A DNA stretch of 64,000 bases from Micropterix aruncella (Eukaryota > Arthropoda > Insecta > Lepidoptera > Micropterigidae), in assembly GCA_944548615.1 (NCBI GenBank), contig OX155980.1, positions 41,627,865 through 41,691,864 of the forward strand, given 5' to 3'. Numbering within the stretch: position 1 is the first letter of the stretch; each line of letters begins with the position of its first letter. Of the stretch, positions 1 through 16,401 are shown one piece after another. A program made the translations under genes and the position numbers. The notes beneath the pieces are model-generated. The model did not search any database, was not told the origin of the DNA, and saw only the letters and a list, made by a program, of their open reading frames with translations.

Positions 1-433
1 CCCCCACGGTTATTCGCCAGAGTGTACAGTCGATTAGCTGATGCCGCACGATGCGCAAACCGCCCATCAGCACCCGAAGATCATCCCCCAGAGGATCCGA
101 TCCACCTGCCGTAGCATAGGAAACAGAGTCCGTTCCAGGTTCGACTCTCTTCGAGGAAGCTACTGGATAGGAGTTGCACCGTGATTTGAGCCGACCAGAT
201 GTAACGAGCAGGTCTTTCTGGTCGATCTGCACAGGATCTGTTAACTGCCATTGGTAGGAAGTAGCGGCTTAAGCGGCCGGTGGGACCGGCATCCTATCTT
301 TTCTGCCACAACCTAATAGTCTTGATATGGAGAGCACGGGAACAGTCCGCCAACCGCTGGATAGTCGCTTTACTGTGATATCGCAGCCAGTCCCGGATCT
401 ACAACTTTTCTGAACCGGGGCGAAAATTTGACA
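1..433 (-). mobile_element. possible LTR end of a retrotransposon, cut by the window edge
   Basis: This stretch is much more GC-rich than the DNA beside it. Read on the minus strand, a purine-rich run (gagaggaggggcgccaa) ends near 434 and is followed by TGTCAAATTTTCGCCCC. That arrangement resembles a polypurine tract followed by the TG start of a 3' LTR. No second LTR, primer-binding site or coding region is visible here, so the call is tentative. It could equally be the leader of another retroelement. Confidence 0.3.
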
Positions 434-1600
434 TTGGCGCCCCTCCTCTCTAGCATTTGAGATTATTGATTTAAAAAAAAACTAACGAAACAAATATACT
501 GGGTGGGAGTTTTTCTGAGAAATAAGAACCCTTAAATAAATAAACCCTAATCACTAGGTTTTGCTTGAGACGCCCCTTTAACATGAGTGTTTGGGTCTTG
601 CTCTCAGAGAAGAGCCTGTTTCGCCACCCCCCTCCCCCCTACTTAAAGGTGAGATCAAGCTATACTGCCGCTCTTCACTTAATATCAACTCTACAGTTTT
701 CCCCCACTAGGCGCAATGCATCGTTATCGTAAGCGATGACAGTGCAGTCCGTACAGACAGTGTAGTACAATCATAGTGCAGTTTATTGACTCCGGGATGG
801 ATAGGCTCAGCAAGACGTTAAATTAAACACAGGCTCTGGCCTGGCACCGGACTAGGTTGAGGTAAATTACTAAGAGAGCGTACAAGGAAAAAAGTTTCTA
901 ATACTTGTATGCCTAATACGTCATACCTACAAATTATAAATAATCTATTGATCGGGAAATATGACCCAAACACAACCAATATTATTTGTATGATAATAGC
1001 ATAGATATTATCGATAACCTCAATACTAAATTTGGCTGCGACTCAATACTAAAATTGTAACCATTTTGACTCGGCTTATGAAACCAATAGATTACGAAAG
1101 ATCTTTTTCATAAAATTACATTTAATATTTATAATATAAAATTGGTATCTTTCTTGGAACATGCGCTTCCTAGTTAGAAAAGACACAGAATCATTCTGTT
1201 TAAATAATTGCTATGTATTTTCTTCAATAAACAAATAATAAAAAATAATAATTGTAAGAGTGTTAGCTCAGCGATACTAACAATATTTACCTAAAGACCG
1301 ATCCAGAGAAAATTTAGCCCAAAATCTACCTGGAACCATTTTCCACGTATTGGTGTACTTTAACACCAATATATAGTGTAATTGTGAAGATTAGCGATGA
1401 AGTATAAAGAAGTTAGAGATATGTCGGTATATAGATATAATAAGATAGGAATGTGGTGCACCTACATGCCTGTCTGCCACCTGATCCATGCGTCCCCCAG
1501 GCAAACTACGACAGCTCCGTTGATGATGTGACATTTTGATTAGCTAATCCATTGTATTTTCGCTGCGAAGCCTGATACAAATACAGTTCTCTGATGTGAA
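434..1600. other. non-coding, unrecognised
   Basis: Mostly AT-rich DNA with a C-rich patch (about 625-720) and a moderately GC-rich stretch to about 860. No open frame, RNA gene or repeat could be supported. Confidence 0.5.
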
Positions 1601-1945
1601 TGAATGAATGACTCGGCGGGCTGACAGCCCGCTAAACGATCATATAATTACTATGCTTAACGTCTGCATCGCAGCTATCGAGGGCGGATGGCTCATTAAA
1701 AAAGACACAACGTGTCTCGCCGAGTTCGACGACATTTCTAATCCTGGCTACAGAAACAATGGAGCAAAGCGGGCGACGACTGCCTCGCGTCCACACTAAA
1801 GCGCCCTATTCACCGTCCAACAGGCAGAATGTCGGCCGAACCCGGGCGGCCGCACTGCCCAATCACTTTAAAACCATGCAAACCCAGTGGCAATTTTTGA
1901 CCTAGGGTTTAGTGGGAACGCGAGCCGCCCTAAGCACTGCAGGGG
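1601..1945 (+). other. GC-rich island with a 63-codon open frame (1608-1799), unrecognised
   Basis: A short GC-rich stretch with an open frame that matches no family I recognise and has no visible splice or promoter context. It starts after a tgaatgaatgaatg run and ends before a T-rich stretch. It could be the end of a retroelement or a decayed exon. I would not call it a gene. Confidence 0.25.
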
Positions 1946-3735
1946 AATAGAGTTTTTAATTGTATTTTTTTTTTAATTTTTACTTCTGAATTTGTTAAGA
2001 TTTTGCAAAAATGATATAAATAGATATCTCAAACAAAATGATTCTGTAGCCACTGTTCCACATTTCACAATAACAAACAAATTATAATCATTAATAGAGG
2101 ATGGGAACGGTCTATTTTTTTACACGACTGCCCAACAAAAAAGGAGTGCCATGTGGTCAGGGTTCATCTATGTATGTTTTCCCTTTCGTTATTCCACCAT
2201 AAATTCTAAACTCTTGAACCGATTTAGAAGTGTGTGTTATTGTTAGAATCGTTATCATCCCAAGTGTCATAGCGTAGCAGAATTGTAAGTAGACCAGAAA
2301 TCAAGTAAGTAGTTGCCTAAATGTCCAAATGTCTAAAGGCCAATAAATCATGTCAAATGAAAGGTCTGATTGAGTACAATCCCGAAATATAGATGAATCG
2401 ATAAGGATACAATAGTTTACTTTCTGTAACGGCAGTCGTTTTTTTAATTCTTTTTTATATATTTACTTGTTGACATATATTTTGATCTTACCAAATATAA
2501 TTCGATGAAAATGCACACCGAATTGATAAGTAAAGTAAATAAAAACACCGTGGTTTTAAAATAAATCATATTAAAAAAAAAAACGTAACAGAATGTATAA
2601 AAAAAAACGAAAAAAAAAGACGAAAAAGGAAGTGTCATCTACCGACTGTTTTAATTTTAAGAGACGCGGCAGTGACGCAGAGAAGACACAAACCCTTGTC
2701 TCTCGCAATCAATGCATAGGCTGAATCTGGATCATCCCAAAGGGCCACATTATTGTAATATAATATATATATATAACTATGTTATTTATATTTAGTTTTT
2801 ATAATTTACTTGTTTGTATTATGTAAAATAATTGTGTACAATTTTCTAAATATGCAATAAGAGACGAATAGATATAATAACTACTAGATGCAATAGGGAT
2901 TCAATAACTACTACATGTTTATCATAATTTATATACTATTTAATAGAAGACTCTCCGAGAAGTGGTATTTCAGAAAAAAATAACCATTGTTTTTGTGTAA
3001 AAAGTATCCACGTCTCTATGAGCTACCTAGATATTTTACATTATCAGAGAGGGCTTTGTTTTCTCAAAATCAAATTATACCCATAAGAATAAAACCAAAT
3101 CATATTTATTAAAGTAATCCTTACTCTTCCCTCAATCGTTATTTTTCTAAACATAGATAAAACCCGAACCGAAGCGTTATAAGGATGGCAAATGTCGCTA
3201 GAGGATCTAGTCAATGACACAGGCGTCTCAGCGCTAAGTCATGAAACCATTGCAAATTTCGTTAGACGAGCTCTATGCACTGAATATAGAGATAGCGAGG
3301 AAGGGAGAGGGAATATTATTATTTTTTTATAAAATGTATCAATACGACCAATACATATTGTTGAGTAGTCTGTGAGACACCAGACTTAATACTATATAAG
3401 TGGTATATTTTATTTTATTAAAAATACATAAAAATAATCATTAGGATTTGCAGAAATTCTTTAGCGAGTCGCGATTAGCAAAGGAAAAACTTTCTCGTTT
3501 ATTTACGATAAGTGGAAAAAAAAACAATAAATAAGTTATTGTTTGATTATATAGGAGGGATCCTGGAAAGAACCGCAAAAAAAACCTGAAACCACTGTTT
3601 TGGTACTATTGATACAAGGATTTTTTAATTTCTTTTAAATGCAAGTCCGATAAATTATCTAGTTGAGAAAACAACAGGTGAAACAGAAAGAATAGAAATA
3701 AAAATAACAGAACCAAAGAATGGTACTTAAGGTAA
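1946..3735. other. AT-rich intergenic DNA
   Basis: Low-complexity AT-rich sequence with many A or T homopolymers and no credible coding frame on either strand. Confidence 0.6.
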
Positions 3736-4215
3736 CAAAAAAAATCTCTAATTTTCGTAGAATTATATATAAGGCGAATACTACAATTTAATAATGTGTA
3801 TTAACACCAGGCATCTTTATCATTCAAATAATTGTTAATCTTATACAAGCTGTTATTCAAAGCAGGTCTTTAATACATTGTCCCATAATGTATACATAAA
3901 AAAGTTCTGACCTTTTTTAATCGGAACTTGGGAAAGGTAAGCTTATTTCTATTTCTGGTATTTTTATATCGGTGGTCACTCTATTGAACAGATTTAGATA
4001 TTTACGAACGCAATTTTTTTTTGTAAAAATAAAGTGATAAATTATAGAGCACATAACAATTTTCTTGAAAAGTTCCCGTGTATCTCTACAATATTGACTA
4101 TATATAGAACGAAAATCCCACTTTCGCAACACGAAGATGGTTTCAACATCATCAGTACCACCCCACAATAGAATGCCATATAACATGACGTTATGACTGT
4201 AGTAGTACAATATAA
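3736..4215 (-). mobile_element. LINE 3' fragment (Jockey/CR1-like reverse transcriptase C-terminus plus 3' UTR)
   Basis: The minus-strand frame 4210-3917 reads [14 protein letters not shown], then RELFKKI and a basic tail ending PFPSSD. YGILLWGG followed by a basic segment is the usual region just C-terminal to the reverse transcriptase of Jockey/CR1-type LINEs. The RT catalytic domain is missing. The roughly 200 bp of 3' UTR ends in GAGATTTTTTTTGT, as in the copies at 8.0 and 10.75 kb. This is a dead 5'-truncated insertion. Confidence 0.75.
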
Positions 4216-6836
<2,621 letters not shown>

Positions 6837-6839
6837 CAC

Positions 6840-6874
6840 ATATCTTGACGACGGCTGAGCCGAAATATTGATAT
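6840..6874 (+). other. candidate structured RNA motif, copy 1
   Basis: Outer stem ATATC (6840-6844) with GATAT (6870-6874). Inner stem CGGC (6852-6855) with GCCG (6859-6862), closed by a TGA loop. The 5' internal strand holds TTGACGA and the 3' one AAATATT. Other copies change the stems but keep pairing. The core resembles a degenerate hammerhead (CUGANGA, stem, GAAA) but lacks the third stem. Confidence 0.5.
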
Positions 6875-7149
6875 ACATTTTATAACAATCATTAATATTT
6901 AAGAAACACTAATCGCCTATTATTTTCCAGCATTCATTCTCGTCTCGCATTGTTGTGTTGCCGCTGTGGGAGACGGTGGGAGGCCATTTTGATCGGGTTC
7001 TAGTGCCACAGCAGGAAGCACCAGCAAACACTGAGGGAGGAGAAGAAGAAGGCGTGGAGTCACTCCTGGTCACCACAGACCAGATAAGTGCCCTTTCATT
7101 ATTTTATCATTTCATTTATTTAGTGATAAACATAATTTCAATTTGAAAA

Positions 7150-8499
<1,350 letters not shown>

Positions 8500-9696
8500 A
8501 AGCTATTGCATAGCTTTTATCGCGGGCCTAGGCCAGCGCGGCGACCGAATGAAGAAATTTCTTAACGAAAATTAATGATTTTCAACTGATAATTACGTCT
8601 AAACGAGTACTGCTTACGATTCGAAAAAAATATATGTTAAACAAGAACATTTTCCTAATATTCTTAGCTTTGAATATTTTAGATTTTGTTTATATTACAT
8701 AGTGTAATTAATTTGTGAAATTAGGTCTAACCGAACACAAAAACGACTACTACGCAAATACTATCTGGCGTATTATTATGAAACCTGCACCATTTTAAAG
8801 ATAATTTAATTATCTATCTTTTTATCTACGATTTTTTTCGAATAATCCGTTTTTTTGCTTTGTCGAATAAAAAAATCGTGCGCGGCGCTCTATCGGAAGA
8901 CGTTTAAATTATTCCGAATCATTTGCTTCCTCAGATGATTCGGAATAATTTCAACGTTTTCCGATAGAGCGCAGTTATCTGATATTAGAAAAAAAAATAC
9001 GTGTGGCACTCGGGGACTGCCGCGGTAAAGCTATTGCATAGCATTTAATATTTATTTATTTAGCTAATTATTTATTTATTTTATTTATTTTATTTTTTCT
9101 GATGTCAGATAACTGCGCTCTATCGGAAGACGTTTAAATTATTCCGAATCATTTGCTTCCCCAGCCACAAATGATTCGGAATAATTTCAACGTTTCAACG
9201 TAACGATAGAGCGCCGCGCACGAATTTTTTATTCGATAAAGCAAAATAACGGATTATTCGAAAAAAATCGTAGATAAAAAGATAGATAATCAAATTATCT
9301 TTAAAATGGTGCAGGTTTCATAATAATACACCAGATAGTATTTGCGTAGTAGTCGTTTTTGTGTTCGGTTAGACCTAATTTCACAAATTAATTACACTAT
9401 GTAATATAAACAAAATTTAAATATTTAAAGCTAAGAATATTAGGAAAATGTTCTTGTTTAACATATATTTTTTTCGAATCGTAAGCAGTACTCGTTTAGA
9501 CGTAATTATCAGTTTAAAATTATTTATTTTCGTTAAGAAATTTCTTCATTCGGTCGCCGCGCTGGCCTAGGCCCGCGATAAAAGCTATGCAATAGCCTAA
9601 TAAAATAAATAATATAAATAAATAATTATAATTGCATAAGTTTCTTAAAATGCTATGCAATAGCTTTACCGCGGCAGTCCCCGAGTGCCACACGTA
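8500..9696 (+). mobile_element. Helentron-type non-autonomous element, host copy of a nested pair
   Basis: It begins AAGCTATTGCATAGC and ends GAGTGCCACACGTA. The reverse complement of the 5' end lies about 30-45 bp inside the 3' end (GCTATGCAATAGCTT at about 9652-9666), an asymmetric terminal inverted repeat as in Helentrons/HINEs. It lies in a T run (TTTTT before, TTTTTTTT after). The duplicate LINE copy at about 11248 has the uninterrupted T run, which serves as the empty site. Without the nested copy the element is about 598 bp. It includes an imperfect hairpin at about 8884-8973 (GCTCTATCGGAA / TTCCGATAGAGC). Confidence 0.8.
8998..9596 (-). mobile_element. inverted copy of the same element nested inside the host copy
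   Basis: The reverse complement of this 599-bp interval starts GCTATTGCATAGC and ends GAGTGCCACACGTA, so it is a full copy in the opposite orientation. It sits in the A run of the host copy near 8990, which is a T run on the other strand. The first two bases of its 5' end (AA) are missing or changed. Confidence 0.8.
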
Positions 9697-11248
<1,552 letters not shown>

Positions 11249-11265
11249 TTTTGTATGTATATATA

Positions 11266-12345
11266 TATCCTACTAATATTTTAAACGCGAAAGTTTGTAA
11301 GAATGTATGGATGTTTGTTACTCTTTCACGCAAAAACTACGGAATGGATTTTGATAAAACTTTACAATATTGTAGCTTACACATCTGAATAACACATAGG
11401 CTATAATTTATAAAGCTATAGTGTGAATTATCTAAAATATAACGATAACTGTCAAGTAAGTAGGAAAAAATCTAAGAAATTGATATTCGAAATTTAAATT
11501 CTAAGCGTCAACAATATTTTGAAAATTTTCTCCTACTATCCTACTAATATTATAAACGCGAAAGTTTGAAAGAATGTATGGATGTTTGTTACTCTTTCAC
11601 GCAAAAACTACTGAATGGATTTTGATGAAACTACAATAATGTAGCTTACACATCAGAATAACACATATGCTATAATTTATAAAGATATAGTGTGAATTAT
11701 CTAAAATATAACGATAACTGTCAAGTAAGTAGGAAAAAATCTGAGAAATTGATATTCGAAATTTAAATTCTAAGTGTCAACATATATTTTGAAAATTTTC
11801 TCCTACTATCCTACTAATATTATAAACGCGAAAGTTTGTAAGAATGTATGGATATTTGTTACTCTTTCACGCAAAAACTACTGAATGGATTTTGATGAAA
11901 CTTTAGAATAATCTAGCTTACACATCAGAATAACACATAGGCTATAATTTATAAAAATATATTGTGAATTATCTAAAATATAACGATAACTGTCAAATAA
12001 GTAGGAAAAAATCTAAGAAATTGATATTCAAAATTTAAATTCTAAGCGTCATCATATATTTTGAAAATTTTCTCCTACTATCCTACTAATATTATAAACG
12101 CGAAAGTTTGTAAGAATGTATGGATGTTTGTTACTCTTTCACGCAAAAACTACTGAATGGATTTTGATAAAACTTTACAACATTGTAGCTTACACATCAG
12201 AATAACACATAGGCTATAATTTATAAAGCTATAGTGTGAATTATCTAAAATATAACGATAACTGTCAAGTAAGTAGGAAAAAATCTAAGAAATTGATATT
12301 CGAAATTTAAATTCTAAGCGTCAACATATATTATGAAAATTTTAT
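11266..12345 (+). repeat. lepidopteran 270-bp repeat, four tandem units
   Basis: Units start near 11268, 11541, 11811 and 12082, a period of about 271 bp, each ending TTTTCTCCTACTATC before the next CTACTAATATT. They differ by scattered substitutions, so the array is not brand new. There is no coding capacity. Confidence 0.85.
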
Positions 12346-12354
12346 CAACAATAA

Positions 12355-12735
12355 ATAATAAATTTAGAAAATATAGTGCAATTCGGTGGTTAAGTAACCC
12401 GACCATGTTGCCACAAGCCTAGGAAATAGAAATATTTTCCTGAAAGTGTGGAGCTCGCCAAGACGTGTGGCCGACGTGGCGGGTATCGGGCTAAATACCT
12501 CCAATCATGATGATGAACAGTACAACCTTACCACGGCCCCTAGTCCCCAGCAGCCCCACTAGCCCGAGCCACGGCAGCGGTTACCGTAACGGCTAGGCAG
12601 GGGGTGCTAAGAATCTCTGGGAACGATCAGGCTGCCAAACCAAACTAACCGATCCGGATGGAGAGTTATTGGATAGGCGTATGTCTAACGGTGGGCGAAT
12701 GCGCGCTGATGATGATGAAGAAGAAGAAGTAGGAA
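12355..12735 (+). mobile_element. GC-rich retroelement-like segment with trinucleotide tail
   Basis: An abrupt GC-rich block of about 370 bp ends in GATGATGATGAAGAAGAAG. A GC-rich non-coding block with a simple-repeat tail is typical of a LINE or SINE 3' end. No coding frame is visible and the family was not identified. Confidence 0.4.
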
Positions 12736-13108
12736 AAATCTGCCATCTGCGAGCTATTCTGGCGTGCTCCGCAAAAACCGTTGGAGTTACACGTATATAA
12801 TATACAATGGAAATGTTTATATTAAATATTACTACAAAAAAGCCAGCTACAGCATATATCTATATTTTATGTGTAAGCCATTATCGCCAAAATAGTGAAC
12901 CATAAATACAATTAAAAAAAAAAATTATTTCTAACGCACATTTGGTAGTAATAAATTGATTATTATATCAAAATAAATACTTTTATCACATCTGGTATTT
13001 AAAGTAGATAAATTTTGTCTTTACAGTACATCATTTGGACAAATTTGGACAAATATTTGAATAGTTATGACGATAACCAACCGAGTGCGCGATATTATGA
13101 TGATTTTT
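12736..13108. other. AT-rich spacer
   Basis: Nothing coding or repetitive was recognised. It ends in the T run that precedes the first Helentron copy. Confidence 0.5.
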
Positions 13109-13720
13109 AAGCTATTGCATAGCTTTTATCGCGGGCCTAGCCCAGCGCGGCGACCGAATGAAGAAATTTCTTAACGAAAATTAATGCTTTTAAAGTGATA
13201 ATTACGTCTAAACGAGTACTGCTTACGATTCGAAAAAAATATATGTTAAACAAGAACATTTTCCTAATATTCTTAGCCTTGAATATTTTATATTTTGTTT
13301 TTATTACATAGTGTAATTAATTTGTGAAATTAGGTCTAACCGAACACAAAAACGACTACCACGCAAATATTATCTGGCGTATTATTATGAAACCTGCACC
13401 ATTTTAAAGATAATTTAATTATCTATCTTTTTATCTACGATTTTTTTCGAATAGTCAAAGAATAAAAGAATAATATCCGGTTTTGTTGCTTTATTGAATA
13501 ACATTCGTGCGCGGCGCCCTATCGGAATTATTCCGAATCATTTGATTCCCCAGCCCCATATGATTCGGAATAATTTCAACATTTGCCGATAGAGCGCAGT
13601 TATCTGATATCAGAAATAAATTGAATTAATACAGTATGACCGCGGCGGCTACTGTTACGGTAGGATTCTGACATTGTGTTCCGAAAGAGACGAAATAAAT
13701 TACGTTATTAAAAAAACAAA

Positions 13721-15768
13721 ATGGCCAGGAAATCAAAATTTTTACAACATAAACGCCGTATACTGGAGAAAAATAGATTATTAAGGTAAGTAACGTGTAT
13801 TATTACGTGTATATTATTACCATTTCTCTGCTCTGACGTTCCTTGCCTGACGTCACATTGGGGTGACTAGACGAATAGGTTTCGTGCAACAAGTTCACTA
13901 ATTAACAGTTATAAAATAAAATACGTCATTTTATTTCATAAACTGACGTGATTACTGTTAGATCAAACTTGAATATTGATTTTGAAAATCGATTTAGGGT
14001 CGATTTCAATATGAAACCTGCGGGTAAAAGTACCTACACATAAGTATAAGTTGAACCGTCGATTTGCTAAATTCATTCATAAAGCGACAAATTTTCATTC
14101 GTGATTTTCGTAGTATGACGTAAATTATACTTTGGTTGGAGGGGGTTGTACCTATTTGTTGCAATAAGATCATTTTGTGGTTTTTAGCCAAAAATCTAGT
14201 AGTAATCATAATAATTCTACTTATAACTTAGTTAGGCGCATATCTGACTCATCCATATTTATACTGACTCTAACGCTGTAGGTAGACAGTCTTTTTTTAA
14301 ATTTGTCAGTTTTTAAACCTTCTTTTATTTTCTAATTTCTACTACTTCTAATTTCGAACTTGGAATGCTATTTCGAATTTCGAACTTGAAATCGTACTTC
14401 GAATTTCAAACTTGAAATTGTGCTTCGAATTTTGAACTTGACATTCTACTTCGAATTTCGAACTTGACATTCTACTTCGAATTTCGAACTTGAAATTCTA
14501 CGTTGAATTTCGAACTTGACATTTTACTTCGAATTTCGCACTTGATATTTTACTTCGAATTTCGAACTTGAAATTCTACGTCGAATTTCAAACTTGACAT
14601 TTTACTTCGAATTTCGAACTTGATATTTTACTTCGAATTTCGAACTTGCAATTCGACGTCGAATTTCGAACTTGACATTTTACTTCGAATTTCGAACTTG
14701 ACATTCTACTTCAAATTTTGAACTTAATATTCATTCTACTTCAAATTTCGAACTTGACATTTTGACATTTGAAATTCGGAATTTCGATTAAATTTCGATA
14801 ATATCGGAATTCGAATTAAAATTTCGAAATTTTGTATTGTGCTTTGAATTTCGAACTTGACATTCTACTTCTTTTTTCACAGGAAAAGACAAAAATTGGA
14901 CAGTAATGAAGAGAATGTCGTGCAATGTAGAGCTGTTGAAAATATAGAAAATGTAACGCTACAAGAAAATCTATTTCACAGCCAACAACTTCAAATTTAT
15001 GAACAGCGTAATGAATGCATTACTCCCGAAGTTGTTCTATACAGGAACACAGGAATTCCTGGCGATGGTAATTGTCTATTCCACTCGCTCATAAGTGTTT
15101 TGCAAATTCAAATTGAGACTTGTGACTTGAGAAATCAGTTACGCGATTCACCCTATTTAAACTCCTGCCACAATCCGCAAGAAGCATATAACATTCTATC
15201 AAGCACTAATGATTACGGAGATTTGGATTGTTTGTACTTATTTTCAAAAATGTACAATCAAAATGTTTGTATACATTATTGTTTTTACAACATAACTACA
15301 ACGAATCAAGACACTATCTTTTGTTATTTTAAAGCGAATAATACACAAAACTGGATTCATCTTCATCTTCGTGAACAACATGTCACACCTTTTTATGAAG
15401 TATCAGATTTATTGGAGACAATACAAGACGCTGCCCAAAATGAAGCCCATGTTGATGCCAATATTCAACTATTGCGTGACAATTATAATGAAGACCCTAC
15501 CGAAGATAACCATAACGATCATGAAAATGAAATTGAGATTGATAGAGAAAATCGAATTGGTGAAAAAATTATGGATTTTATTGTTGATGGTACTATTCCA
15601 GTTTACACAAATTATCATAAACACAGTACAAGTCATATTGATTTTTATAAAGACTTTACGAGTAATTCATTTGGTCATTCTTGTATTATTTGCGACAGAC
15701 TATGGTGGAAAAGAGACTTTAAAATGTCGACCAGTAAACATGAAAGTATTTTGAAAACAATACTGCAG
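13721..15768 (+). CDS. OTU-domain protein of a Helentron, partial (exons 13721-13785 and 14883-15768)
   Basis: Exon 1 starts at an ATG (MARKSKFLQHKRRILEKNRL) and ends at a consensus donor, AG|GTAAGT. Exon 2 follows a T-rich tract and CAG. The join is in frame (phase 2) and gives 317 codons. Exon 2 has GIPGDGNCLFHSL, the Asp/Cys active-site motif of OTU cysteine proteases, and a later QHVTPFYEV that may hold the histidine. Near the C-terminus is CIICDRLWWKRDFK, a Cys-pair motif like those upstream of the Rep region in Helitron proteins (from memory). The exon ends in frame at a GTAATC donor; downstream exons are missing. Read through, it would stop five codons later. OTU domains are known accessory domains of animal Helitrons. 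Confidence 0.7.
14335..14870 (+). repeat. 26-bp intronic minisatellite in copy A
   Basis: The intron holds about 17-20 degenerate units of the type ACTTCGAATTTCGAACTTGA plus CATTCT, period about 26 bp. It ends just before the exon 2 acceptor, so it could affect splicing. Confidence 0.9.
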
Positions 15769-16401
15769 GTAATCTTAATTATATAGTTTTAAGCTATTGC
15801 ATAGCTTTTTTCGCGGGCCGGCCAGCGCGGCGACCGAATGAAGAAATTTCTTAACGAAAATTAATGATTGTAAACTGATAATTACGTCTAAACGAGTACT
15901 GCTTACGATTAAAAAAAAAATATATGTTAAACAAGAACATTTTCCTAATATTCTCAGCTTTGAATATTTTAGATTTTGTTTATATTACATAGTGTAATTA
16001 ATTTGTGAAATTAGGTCTAACCGAACACAAAAACGACTACCACGCAAATATTATCTGGCGTATTATTATGAAACCTGCACCATTTTAAAGATAATTTAAT
16101 TATCTATCTTTTTATCTACGATTTTTTTCGAATAGTCAAAGAATAAAAGAATAATATCCGGTTTTGTTGCTTTATTGAATAACATTCGTGCGCGGCGCCC
16201 TATCGGAATTATTCCGAATCATTTGATTCCCCAGCCCCATATGATTCGGAATAATTTCAACATTTGCCGATAGAGCGCAGTTATCTGATATCAGAAATAA
16301 ATTGAATTAATACAGTATGACCGCGGCGGCTACTGTTACGGTAGGATTCTGACATTGTGTTCCGAAAGAGACGAAATAAATTACGTTATTAAAAAAACAA
16401 A

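Larger units (their letters stand above)
13109..15790 (+). mobile_element. autonomous Helentron 5' fragment, tandem copy A
   Basis: It starts AAGCTATTGCATAGC exactly like the short elements at 8500 and 18472. It shares about 450 bp of 5' sequence with them, then carries a promoter region and a gene with an OTU domain. It ends in an intron (GTAATC donor at 15769) where TTTT and the next AAGCTATTGC begin. The helicase/Rep part expected of an autonomous element is absent. Copy B repeats the whole unit 2681 bp later with only a few differences, mostly in the first 40 bp. Confidence 0.75.

Noticed and set aside
120..175. tRNA-like B box (GGTTCGACTC) near 140
   Set aside because: No matching A box or cloverleaf stems could be built around it.
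6930..7090. An exon between TTTTCCAG and CAG|ATAAGT
   Set aside because: The 5' splice site would be AT instead of GT and the segment's frame is not kept in the sister copies; it is better explained as part of a PLE 3' UTR.
14006..14209. 67-codon minus-strand frame inside the OTU intron (and its copy at 16687-16890)
   Set aside because: It is identical in both copies only because the whole unit is duplicated; there are no motifs and it lies in an intron of the opposite-strand gene.
15371..15754. 127-codon frame overlapping the OTU exon (and its copy at 18052-18435)
   Set aside because: It is a shifted-frame shadow of the OTU coding sequence with low-complexity composition.
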